Shown here: piece after piece, positions 44,202 to 51,794 of the stretch
Layout: each line of letters opens with the position of its first letter
Numbering within the stretch: the first letter of the stretch is position 1
NCBI GenBank assembly: GCA_017539105.1
Contig: JAFYHQ010000046.1
Coordinates: 44,483 to 108,482 of the forward strand
Direction of reading: 5' to 3'
DNA length: 64,000 bases
DNA from: Erysipelotrichaceae bacterium
GTDB taxonomy: Bacteria > Bacillota_I > Bacilli_A > Erysipelotrichales > Erysipelotrichaceae
The notes under the pieces: model-generated
What the model saw: only the letters and a program-made list of their open reading frames with translations
What the model was told of the DNA's origin: nothing
Databases searched by the model: none
Program-made: the position numbers and the translations under genes

Positions 44202-44930
44202 TCATGCATTATGGCAATGATTTTCACATCCCTGTTCGTGATCGCAGTCATGGCCTCCTTCATGATCGTGATGATGGCATATCTCGCCAGGATCATATTC
44301 CAGCGTTCCGTCAAGACAAGCATTCACGACTTCATCGGCCGTTCCCTGTGTTCCGGGGATCAGACCGATACCGGCTTCTTCCAAGGCCATCCTTGCTCCC
44401 ATGCCTATACCGCCACAGATCAGAAGATCAACCTGCGCTTCCTTCAGTACTCCTGCCAGCATCCCGTGTCCTTCTCCATTCGTAGAAATGACCTGTTCCT
44501 GGACGATCTTTCCTGCTTCGACATCATAGAGCTTGAACTCTTCCGTATGTCCGAAATGCTGACCTATCATTCCGTTTTCATAAGTTACCGCAATACGATT
44601 CATGTTGTAATCCTTTCCTTCGATTGTATGATTCCTGTCAGAAGACAGACGATAAATCCCTCCGCTGATGCGGACAGGATTTCCTTCAACGATCATCCTG
44701 GACAGTTTCTTTCTTGCACTGTCGTAAATGGCGGTAACCGTTGTCCGGGCTACATCCATGCTTAAAGCACATTCCACCTGGGTCTTTCCTTCGTGATCGA
44801 TCAGGCGGATTGTCTCATATTCATCGAGACTCATAATGATCTCCTCCTGCCTGTTTTCATTATCTGCAACAGAAAAAGTCCAGTAATCCGGAAAATGTTT
44901 GATTCTTCTCTGCCTGCAAGGTCTTGCCAT
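44202..44930 (-). CDS. DUF134 helix-turn-helix and NifX/NifB-type (MTH1175) fusion protein
   Basis: A 242-residue protein. Residues 1-95 are DUF134, a helix-turn-helix family (M-A-R-P-C-R-Q-R-R-I, then M-S-L-D-E-Y-E-T-I-R-L-I-D-H). Residues 100-215 are a dinitrogenase iron-molybdenum cofactor-like domain (G-M-I-G-Q-H-F-G-H-T-E-E-F, L-L-I-C-G-G-I-G-M-G-A). The tail is rich in His, Cys and Asp and likely binds metal. Nitrogenase genes are absent, so it is probably a metal or Fe-S-linked regulator. The ATG at 44930 follows CAGGAG, and a palindrome overlaps its promoter. Confidence 0.88.
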   Translation of the reverse strand: MARPCRQRRIKHFPDYWTFSVADNENRQEEIIMSLDEYETIRLIDHEGKTQVECALSMDVARTTVTAIYDSARKKLSRMIVEGNPVRISGGIYRLSSDRNHTIEGKDYNMNRIAVTYENGMIGQHFGHTEEFKLYDVEAGKIVQEQVISTNGEGHGMLAGVLKEAQVDLLICGGIGMGARMALEEAGIGLIPGTQGTADEVVNACLDGTLEYDPGEICHHHDHEGGHDCDHEQGCENHCHNA

Positions 44931-44946
44931 GATAAACTCCTGTTTC

Positions 44947-44958
44947 TGACATATGTCA
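44947..44958 (-). promoter_or_regulatory. Palindrome TGACATATGTCA at the start of the DUF134-NifX transcript
   Basis: A perfect 12-base palindrome sits just after a promoter (TTGCAT, 17-base spacer, TATATT on the minus strand) and before the ribosome site. It is placed to block transcription and may be the site of the DUF134 protein itself. Confidence 0.5.
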
Positions 44959-45068
44959 ATAATATAACACATCATTCAATCATATGCAAATAAGGAAGCG
45001 TTTGAGAAAGTCCATAAAATATTTATGTTCAGACCTGAAGAGTCAGCATCGATGACGCTTGACTTACT

Positions 45069-45311
45069 TCACTGGTCCAGCTTGAACAACGCAAAGATGC
45101 TTCCTGCAAATCCCAGCAGTACCGTAGGATAACCGATGAAACTGATAAACCATGCGATATCGCTGCCGAACAGTTTCAGGCCGAACAGATACCAGCCCAG
45201 TGTTCCGATCATTAGATACAGAACGACGTTTGCAGAGATGAAGATCCTCTGTCTTTGTTTTCTGCTGATGTTTTCTATTTTGTTTATCTGGTTCCAAATG
45301 ATTCTATACAT
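45069..45311 (-). CDS. Small two-helix membrane protein
   Basis: An 80-residue protein with a charged N-terminus (residues 1-25, many Arg/Lys) and two hydrophobic segments (about 28-45 and 50-75). It follows the Na/Pi symporter gene by 12 bases and may be the last gene of the phosphate operon. Function unknown. Confidence 0.6.
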   Translation of the reverse strand: MYRIIWNQINKIENISRKQRQRIFISANVVLYLMIGTLGWYLFGLKLFGSDIAWFISFIGYPTVLLGFAGSIFALFKLDQ

Positions 45312-45323
45312 CGCTTTTCTCCT

Positions 45324-46997
45324 TTAGTGAGACACTTCATAATTCTTGTCGTTGATATTGATGAGATGATCGCCGATCCTCTCTACGTCGCTTGCCAGCT
45401 TAAGGAACTGAGCTCCCGCCTCGGCGCTGCACTGATTCCTGCTCAGTCTGGCAATATGATTTTCCGCCATCTTCTTTGTCAGTTCATCGACCTTGTCTTC
45501 GACTTTCATCGACTTGATAAAACTGAGCCTGTTGCCATTCTCGTAGACATCCATGGTCAGATCATAAAGCTGATTGATCAGATCGGCCAGCTTTATGATC
45601 TCGGCTTTTGCGTCATCGGAAAGCTTCCCATCGTATTCAATGAGCTTATCCGTATATTCCATGATGTTCTCGCTGTAGTCGCCGATCCTTTCGATATCAG
45701 CGATCGTCTTATATGTCGAACTGAGATACAGATAGTCCTTCTTGCTGATGTTGTTGAGACCTGTCAGTTTTACAATGAATTCGACCAGACTCTTGTTGAG
45801 GAAGTTCAGTTCCTTCTCGTTGTTGACGAATGTCTTCCTGTTGTCCGTATTCATGTTGATGATGGAACTGATGGAAGCGTTGAAATTGACCATGGCGATA
45901 TCCGCCATGTTTACGATTTCCTTCTTGACCTGGGAAACAGCGATTGCTGGTGTCTTCAGCATGTTCTCATCGACAAAATAGAATCTTTCGCTCTCTTCGT
46001 CCTGTTCGCTGTCAGGAATGATTTTCTTGGAAAGTGAAACAAGCAGGTCGGTCATAGGAAGTACGACGATTACGGATGCGATATTGAAGATCGTATGGAA
46101 CATGGCCAGCTGGAAATGAGGCGATCCCGGGAACATCCTTTCAAACAGGATGCCGACGGAAGACGGACTCAAGGCTTTTACCAGTGTATCCAGCAGCAGC
46201 ACCGAAACAGCGCCGCCGATATTGAAGATCAGCTGGATCACGGAAGTCCTCTTGGAGTTGGTGCCGCTCGACATGGCTGCCATGACTCCCGTGAAGCAGG
46301 TTCCGACATTGGCTCCTAACGTGATATAGATGCCCTGTTCCAGAGAGATCAGTCCCGTTGCCACCATCGTGATTGCGATCGAAGTCATCGCTGCCGAAGA
46401 TTGAATGATCGCCGTGATGATGGCGCCTGCGACCATCAGGAAAACGACATTGTTCAGCTGAGAAAGGAAAAGTTTCAGACTGTCCAGCTGAGAGAACGAT
46501 CTCATCGAAGAGGACATCAGTCCCAGGCCAATGAACAGAATGCCAAAACCGGAGATGATCTCTCCAATTTTCTTCAAATTATCTTTCTTGGCGATCGATG
46601 AAAGAACGATCCCCAGTCCCGCAAAAGACGAGAACAGGATGTTGAGATCGATCGTCTTCGCATTGAAAAGTCCAAGAGCTACGATCTGTCCGGAGACCGT
46701 CGTGCCGATCTCACCACCAAAAACGATTGTCGCGGCCTGGCTTAACGACAGTATTCCCGCATTGACAAAACCGATCGTCATGACCGTAACGGCACTGGAA
46801 GACTGTATCAGGACCGTCGCAACGATACCGATGCAAAGACCGATGATCCTGCTGTCGGAGATCTTTGCGAATGTTTTCTTCAGCCTGTCTGAACTGACTG
46901 CCTCCAGGTTGCCGCTGATCATCTTAAAAGCGATCAGATAAACGCCGATGCCTGCAGTCAGTTCCAGCAGATGCTCAATGATTTCTATTTGACTCAT
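45324..46997 (-). CDS. Sodium-dependent phosphate transporter (NptA/YjbB type) with PhoU domain
   Basis: A 557-residue membrane protein. Two Na/Pi cotransport repeats carry the paired motif Q-S-S-S-A-V-T-V near residue 66 and Q-S-S-A-A-M-T-S near residue 200, each after a G-x-x-x-T-x-x-x-Q-S segment. Residues from about 340 to the end form a PhoU-like helical domain (I-E-R-I-G-D-Y-S-E-N, V-E-R-I-G-D-H). It moves inorganic phosphate with sodium. A Pho box and a promoter lie directly upstream, so it is under PhoP control with the adjacent sensor pair. Confidence 0.93.
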   Translation of the reverse strand: MSQIEIIEHLLELTAGIGVYLIAFKMISGNLEAVSSDRLKKTFAKISDSRIIGLCIGIVATVLIQSSSAVTVMTIGFVNAGILSLSQAATIVFGGEIGTTVSGQIVALGLFNAKTIDLNILFSSFAGLGIVLSSIAKKDNLKKIGEIISGFGILFIGLGLMSSSMRSFSQLDSLKLFLSQLNNVVFLMVAGAIITAIIQSSAAMTSIAITMVATGLISLEQGIYITLGANVGTCFTGVMAAMSSGTNSKRTSVIQLIFNIGGAVSVLLLDTLVKALSPSSVGILFERMFPGSPHFQLAMFHTIFNIASVIVVLPMTDLLVSLSKKIIPDSEQDEESERFYFVDENMLKTPAIAVSQVKKEIVNMADIAMVNFNASISSIINMNTDNRKTFVNNEKELNFLNKSLVEFIVKLTGLNNISKKDYLYLSSTYKTIADIERIGDYSENIMEYTDKLIEYDGKLSDDAKAEIIKLADLINQLYDLTMDVYENGNRLSFIKSMKVEDKVDELTKKMAENHIARLSRNQCSAEAGAQFLKLASDVERIGDHLININDKNYEVSH

Positions 46998-47054
46998 AGG
47001 CAGATCCTCCCGGATCTACCATATAAAATGAGTTTTAATTCTATATCAGCTATT

Positions 47055-47071
47055 TGTAAATTATATGTAAA
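47055..47071 (-). promoter_or_regulatory. Pho box upstream of the Na/Pi symporter gene
   Basis: On the minus strand TTTACA occurs twice, 11 bases apart (TTTACATATAATTTACA). This is the direct-repeat form bound by PhoP in Bacillus, where the repeats replace the -35 box. A TATAGA -10 candidate is at 47040-47045. Confidence 0.75.
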
Positions 47072-48727
47072 TCATGCCTTGGGAAAAACGACTCTGAATG
47101 TGCTTCCCTTGCCTGGCTTGGATTCCAGTTCGATTTTCGCATTGTTCAGGATGCAGGCATGCTTGACGATGGAAAGACCCAGACCGGTCCCGCCGGTATT
47201 CTTTGAACGACTCTTGTCGACACGGTAGAATCTTTCGAAGATGCGTTCGTGATCCTTCTTTTCGATGCCGATGCCGGTATCTTTTACTTCCAGGACAGAT
47301 GATTCATTTTCACAGAAGACCTTTACGAACACTTTCCCATTTTCCACGTTATACCTGATCGCATTTTCGCAGAGATTGAAGACGATGCTTTCGATCAGTT
47401 CCCTGTTGCCGTAGACAATCGCCTCCTGCCCTTCATAAACCAGTTCGATATCATCGATCTTGTCTTTTCTGATCGTTTCCACTGCACTGCTACAGATTTC
47501 ATTCAGGTCAATCTTCTCTTTCCGGATCTGAAGTTCATCGTTGTCGAGGTGGGAAAGCTTGATTACATCTTCAATCAGTTTCATCATTCTCTGCGATTCC
47601 AGATAGATCTTGTCCGCAAACTCTTCCTGATCTTCTTCCCTGACAAAGCCGTTCTTCAGCAGTTCGGAATATCCGGATATCGTCTGTAGAGGAGTTTTCA
47701 GTTCATGGGATACATTGGATGCGAACTCTTTCCTGATGACTTCATTGGCTTCCTTGAAAGAATCATCGAACAGGAACAGAACGATACCGATGACTTCCTT
47801 GTCCATTTCTACCGGACTTGCCTCGGCATCATATCTGATTCCGTTAATCTTCACTTTGTTCGAACTTCTGTGTCCCAGCAGCGCATCTTCAAACAGAGGA
47901 GACAGCTTGTCGTAATTCTTTATTTCCGATATCTTTCTGCCAATCAGATCTTCATCCGTCTGCAGGATCGCCTGTGCGCTCCTGTTGATATCGATGACAA
48001 TCATTTCATCGTTCAATAGGACCAGGCCTTCGTTCATATTTGCGGTGATCGTCTCGAATTCCTGACGTTTTCTTCTCAGAGTTTCCCTGTCATGTTCGAT
48101 CATCTTTTTCTGTGCCGAGAGCTTTTCCATGATCGGTTTTATCTCGTTATAAGGAGCCTGATCAGGCGTATCCGTATCGATCTCATTCAGAGGTTTGACG
48201 ATCTTGTTGGCCAGTTTATATGCAATATACAGTGAGATCAAAATGATTAATAAAATGATCACAAGCAGAGGCTGGGCAATGAGCGTCAGAAAATGATAAA
48301 TGGATGGATAGGTGCTGGCAAGACGGACGACGTTTCCGTCAGTCAGCAGGATCGCCGTGTAGATGTATCTTTCCATCAGTGTGGAAGACTGACGGATGCT
48401 GCTGCCGTAGCCTTTCGAGAATGCCTGGATGACCTCTTCCCTGTCAAGGTGGTTGTCCATCGTATTGATGTCGTTGTCGATGTTGTCATAGATGACATCG
48501 CCCTCTTTATTGATGATCGTGATACGATAATCGGCATCGTCCAGCTGATCGATGAACTGCAGCCCGTCTTTATTGATACCGTAGGCGATGACCTTTGCCT
48601 GGCCATGCAGAACATCAAGCTGCGAATTGGTAAAACTCCGATACATCTCATTGACAATAAAAAAAGATGTCACCAGAAGGACCAGGATCGCAACAGAAAG
48701 AATGCTCTTGAAGACCTTCCTAGCCAT
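47072..48727 (-). CDS. phoR: Phosphate-type sensor histidine kinase (PhoR-like)
   Basis: A 551-residue sensor kinase. It has a first helix at 8-27, an extracytoplasmic sensor (28-135), a second helix near 145-165, a HAMP-like linker, a PAS domain (about 215-320), HisKA with S-N-V-S-H-E-L-K-T-P near residue 340, and HATPase ending G-G-T-G-L-G-L-S-I-V-K-H. The architecture matches PhoR of Gram-positives. It overlaps phoP by eight bases. Confidence 0.9.
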   Translation of the reverse strand: MARKVFKSILSVAILVLLVTSFFIVNEMYRSFTNSQLDVLHGQAKVIAYGINKDGLQFIDQLDDADYRITIINKEGDVIYDNIDNDINTMDNHLDREEVIQAFSKGYGSSIRQSSTLMERYIYTAILLTDGNVVRLASTYPSIYHFLTLIAQPLLVIILLIILISLYIAYKLANKIVKPLNEIDTDTPDQAPYNEIKPIMEKLSAQKKMIEHDRETLRRKRQEFETITANMNEGLVLLNDEMIVIDINRSAQAILQTDEDLIGRKISEIKNYDKLSPLFEDALLGHRSSNKVKINGIRYDAEASPVEMDKEVIGIVLFLFDDSFKEANEVIRKEFASNVSHELKTPLQTISGYSELLKNGFVREEDQEEFADKIYLESQRMMKLIEDVIKLSHLDNDELQIRKEKIDLNEICSSAVETIRKDKIDDIELVYEGQEAIVYGNRELIESIVFNLCENAIRYNVENGKVFVKVFCENESSVLEVKDTGIGIEKKDHERIFERFYRVDKSRSKNTGGTGLGLSIVKHACILNNAKIELESKPGKGSTFRVVFPKA

Positions 48728-49400
48728 TGTTTTCCTCTTTCAGGCAATATCCGATCCCGTGCATCGTGACGATGCATTTCCCCAAAGGACCTAGCTTATT
48801 GCGCAATGTATTGATGTGGACATCGATCGTCCTTGATTCTCCCAGATAGTCAAGACCCCAGATCTTGTCCAGAAGCTGCTCTCTGGAAAACACGATACCG
48901 GGATTTTCAACCAGACACAGCAGCAGATCATATTCTTTCGGTGTCAGATCGATCGGATCGTTTCCGATCCTGACGGAATACTTCGCCTTGTCTATTTCGA
49001 TTTCTCCATACCGGATGATCTGATCCGCCGGTTCTTTTTGGCTTCTTCTAAGGACAGCCTTGATTCTTGAAACCATCTCCATCATTCCAAACGGCTTGGC
49101 CAGATAATCATCCGCTCCGGAATCCAGACCGATCACCTTGTCGAATTCACTTGTTTTTGCTGTGGCCATGATCACGGGGATATCCTTGAATCTGTCACTT
49201 TCCTTCAGTTCCTTCAGAATCTGAAGTCCGTCCTTGCCTTCAAGCATGATGTCCAGAAGGATGAGCTCAGGAATTGTTTTCTCCAGCGCATCAAAGAAAT
49301 CTCTCGCATTTTCAAACCCTTCAGCATCAAATCCGGATATCTTCAATGTATATGTGATCAGTTCTCTGATAGAACGGTCATCTTCAACGCAGTAAATCAT
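48720..49400 (-). CDS. phoP: OmpR/PhoB-family response regulator (PhoP-like)
   Basis: A 226-residue regulator. The receiver domain has the acidic pair E-D-D near residue 6, phospho-Asp in L-L-D-I-M-L near residue 51 and Lys in L-A-K-P-F-G. The winged-helix output ends R-T-I-D-V-H-I-N-T-L-R-N-K-L-G. It pairs with the downstream PhoR. The Pho box in front of it points to autoregulation. The ribosome site is weak (GAAAG). Confidence 0.92.
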   Translation of the reverse strand: MIYCVEDDRSIRELITYTLKISGFDAEGFENARDFFDALEKTIPELILLDIMLEGKDGLQILKELKESDRFKDIPVIMATAKTSEFDKVIGLDSGADDYLAKPFGMMEMVSRIKAVLRRSQKEPADQIIRYGEIEIDKAKYSVRIGNDPIDLTPKEYDLLLCLVENPGIVFSREQLLDKIWGLDYLGESRTIDVHINTLRNKLGPLGKCIVTMHGIGYCLKEENNG

Positions 49401-49437
49401 CTTTCAACAATAATATACAGAAAAAAACTTTTATATT

Positions 49438-49454
49438 TGTAAAGAAAATGTAAA
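49438..49454 (-). promoter_or_regulatory. Pho box upstream of phoP
   Basis: TTTACATTTTCTTTACA on the minus strand: two TTTACA repeats spaced 11 bases, the same arrangement as before the Na/Pi gene. This supports PhoP autoregulation. Confidence 0.75.
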
Positions 49455-49469
49455 ATCAGTTTTTCATAA

Positions 49470-49597
49470 AAAAGAAAAGAATCTATTTACTTGCAATAGA
49501 TTCTTGGAAAATCTCTGGTGCCATAGGGGGGATTGTTACGAACTTTTCACCCCATTTAGCCTGTTATATACGATTCAAAAAGAAGAATCGCTTGTTC
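49470..49597 (-). ncRNA. Candidate small RNA, copy A
   Basis: A promoter with TTGCAA (49626-49631), a 16-base spacer, and an extended TGC-TATTAT -10 (49604-49609) would start RNA near 49597. The ~125-base RNA has a 5' hairpin (CGATTC/GAATCG), a GGGG...CCCC hairpin with a UCCCCCC stretch, the segment GGCACCAGAG, and a terminator (49477-49505, 11-bp stem) with a U-rich tail. It is related to copy B at 58.4-58.5 kb; promoter and hairpins are kept although the rest has diverged. Its last 40 bases resemble the ssrA 3' flank. It may instead be a remnant of a mobile element. Confidence 0.5.
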
Positions 49598-49715
49598 AAC
49601 TTCATAATAGCATAAATGTATGTATTTGCAATATCTCCTGGATACTCTTTTCGTGTCTTGTAAAGCGTTCGTAAATGTCCCTACGAACTTTTTTCGAGCC
49701 CCCTCTAAGGCCCTT
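49474..49715. repeat. Dispersed intergenic repeat, copy A (fills the gap between phoP and the HAD gene)
   Basis: About 240 bases align with 58408-58655. The ends are weak inverted repeats: GGTGCCATAGGGGGG at 49517-49531 against GGGCCTTAGAGGGGG read from the other side, and TTACGAAC near both ends. A plus-strand hairpin GTTCGTA/TACGAAC with six Ts lies at about 49668-49695. No transposase is encoded. Confidence 0.65.
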
Positions 49716-49770
49716 ACATATAAAGATCGAACCTTTATCCTATGTAATAAATCCTGTGGATTGGAACTAG

Positions 49771-50400
49771 TTATATGAAACTAAGAAGATCTTCGAATCT
49801 ACTTACTGAATAATCTGCTTTATGATACTCTGATGCATCATTAATGCCTATCGAAACAAAACCCCCGGCATTCGCAGCATCGATCCCGGAACACGCATCT
49901 TCTACGACATAAGTTTCCGTAGGGAGAACGCTCATCATTTCTGTAGCTTTCAAGAAAACTTCAGGATCCGGTTTCGATCTGCTTATGTTATTGCCGTCAG
50001 AAACAGCGTCGAACAGATCATGTATCTTGCATCTTTTTAAAATATCAGTCGCGTTTTTGCTGGAAGAACCGATAGCTATCTTGTATCCCGCCTTTTTGAT
50101 TTCTTCAATTGTTTTAATGACTGCAGGCGTTATGCTGTCTTGATTCAATCCAGCTAACAATTGCTTGTAGATCTCGTTTTTCTTTTCAATCAATCGGGAT
50201 TTCTCTTCATCGTCGTAGTGCTTTTCGTTATAATCGAGAATGATCTGCAAAGATTGGGCACGAGAGATTCCTCTAAGTTTGTTGTTGATATCTCTATTGA
50301 AAGTCAGATTTTCCTCTTTAGCGATTTCAGACCAGGCACGAAAATGGAATTCATCAGTGGAAAGAATTACCCCGTCCAAGTCAAAAATGAAAGCTCTCAT
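49771..50400 (-). CDS. HAD-superfamily phosphatase / beta-phosphoglucomutase-like
   Basis: A 209-residue HAD hydrolase. The nucleophile motif is F-D-L-D-G-V-I with Asp7 and Asp9, the cap has the beta-phosphoglucomutase signature L-R-G-I-S-R near residue 44, and later motifs are I-G-S-S-S-K-N-A and K-P-D-P-E. Beta-phosphoglucomutase interconverts beta-glucose-1-phosphate and glucose-6-phosphate. Its start overlaps the MBL-Sel1 gene stop by four bases, so it belongs to the glycoside cluster. Confidence 0.87.
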   Translation of the reverse strand: MRAFIFDLDGVILSTDEFHFRAWSEIAKEENLTFNRDINNKLRGISRAQSLQIILDYNEKHYDDEEKSRLIEKKNEIYKQLLAGLNQDSITPAVIKTIEEIKKAGYKIAIGSSSKNATDILKRCKIHDLFDAVSDGNNISRSKPDPEVFLKATEMMSVLPTETYVVEDACSGIDAANAGGFVSIGINDASEYHKADYSVSRFEDLLSFI

Positions 50401-51794
50401 TGAATACCCAACCTTTTTAAAGCCTCTCTGGCAGGTTTTGAGACCTCATCATCTCTCACGGAAGATTTCCTGTACCACTGTATTGCTTCTTGAATATTGG
50501 GTTTTGTTCCGATACCGTCTTCAAAACAGTATCCCAAATAATACTGAGATGTGATATCGTTCAAATCAGCACCTTTTTTAAAATACACAAATGCGGTTTC
50601 CGGATCTTTGTCTCTGCCCTGCCCATTCAGAAAAATCAGTCCGAGATAACGGAAGGCTTTGAAATAATTGACGTCCGCCGCTCTTTTCAGCAGATCGTAT
50701 GCCTTATCATAATCGATATCTGTCCCAATGCCTTCCAGGTACTGTCTTGCCAGGTTCGTCATCGCCTGAGCATCCCCCTGTTTTTCTGCCAAGAAAGAAT
50801 AGCAGAACGCTTTTTCAGGATCGGCGCTCCCCATCTGACCGTTTAGATATCCGTTCCCTGCCAGGGACTGCGCTTTTACATAACCTGCGTCTGCTGATTC
50901 CAAAAGGTATTTCATTGCTTCCTGATAATTCTGATCCGCAAAGCATTCTTTGAATCTTGAAAATGATTCTTCGCCTGGTCCATAGATCCTGTCTTTGCTG
51001 TAGACAATATTTCCGATACCTCCATCGGTCCTTTCCATTCTAAAATCTTTCACAGCTTTGGCAAAGACACCTTTATCTGTAAAAGGAAGGGCCATGTCAT
51101 CGGTATTCCCGTTTTTGATATCTTCACAAATACGGATCAACCCCTCTATAAGATCCTTTCGGGTTTCTCCGCTGTGATGTGAAGTGATGATCCTATCGTA
51201 CTTTCCATCGGTTTTTTCCGCAAATAGTTTCAACTGCTCATGGTACTCATTGATAGAAGACGAATAGTCCTCGAAAAGGAAAGTCGCATCATTTGCGGCA
51301 TCCCCGGTAAACAAAATCCTTTCATTTTTCAAAAGAAAGCACAAAGAACCTCTGGTATGTCCCGGTAAAGCATAAACTTCAATCTCTTCTCCTCCTATGA
51401 AAAAAACATCTCCTTCGTTCAGAGGTTTGAAATCACAAAGAGGCAACGATTGGATATACTCAACATTCTTCAGGTCGGGGTTTTCTTGGTATGCTTTCTG
51501 TCTGAACGTATCTTTACAATGAATCCCATAGATATAATCATCCGCATGGTTCATATATATGTCGGCGAATTCACCAGCACCCATGGCATGATCGACATGA
51601 CCGTGCGAAATCAGAACAATGACCTCTTTGTCCGTGATCCGGGAAACTGTTTTTTTCAGACTCCCGAAGCCGCTTCCCGTATCAATCAGTAAAGCCTTCT
51701 CATCCCCTTCGATCAGATATGTCATCTCCTTTAAAGGGCATATGATTCTACTGATCCTGCCGCTTATTCTTTCAATTTCAAATAATTCCTTCAC
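50397..51794 (-). CDS. Metallo-beta-lactamase-fold hydrolase fused to Sel1 repeats
   Basis: A 465-residue fusion. Residues 1-225 are an MBL-fold hydrolase with H64-x-H66-x-D68-H69 (H-G-H-V-D-H), P-G-H-T-R-G and F-T-G-D-A-A. Residues about 295-460 contain four or five Sel1-type repeats (A-M-T-N-L-A-R-Q-Y-L-E-G-I-G-T-D and Y-Y-L-G-Y-C-F-E-D-G-I-G-T) that usually bind protein partners. No signal peptide is present. The gene overlaps both neighbours by four bases and lies in a glycoside-use cluster. The substrate is unknown; the fusion is unusual. Confidence 0.88.
   Translation of the reverse strand: MKELFEIERISGRISRIICPLKEMTYLIEGDEKALLIDTGSGFGSLKKTVSRITDKEVIVLISHGHVDHAMGAGEFADIYMNHADDYIYGIHCKDTFRQKAYQENPDLKNVEYIQSLPLCDFKPLNEGDVFFIGGEEIEVYALPGHTRGSLCFLLKNERILFTGDAANDATFLFEDYSSSINEYHEQLKLFAEKTDGKYDRIITSHHSGETRKDLIEGLIRICEDIKNGNTDDMALPFTDKGVFAKAVKDFRMERTDGGIGNIVYSKDRIYGPGEESFSRFKECFADQNYQEAMKYLLESADAGYVKAQSLAGNGYLNGQMGSADPEKAFCYSFLAEKQGDAQAMTNLARQYLEGIGTDIDYDKAYDLLKRAADVNYFKAFRYLGLIFLNGQGRDKDPETAFVYFKKGADLNDITSQYYLGYCFEDGIGTKPNIQEAIQWYRKSSVRDDEVSKPAREALKRLGIQ

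Noticed and set aside
44202..44930. Nitrogenase cofactor biosynthesis gene
   Set aside because: The NifX-like domain is of the widespread MTH1175 type fused to DUF134, and no nif genes are in view.
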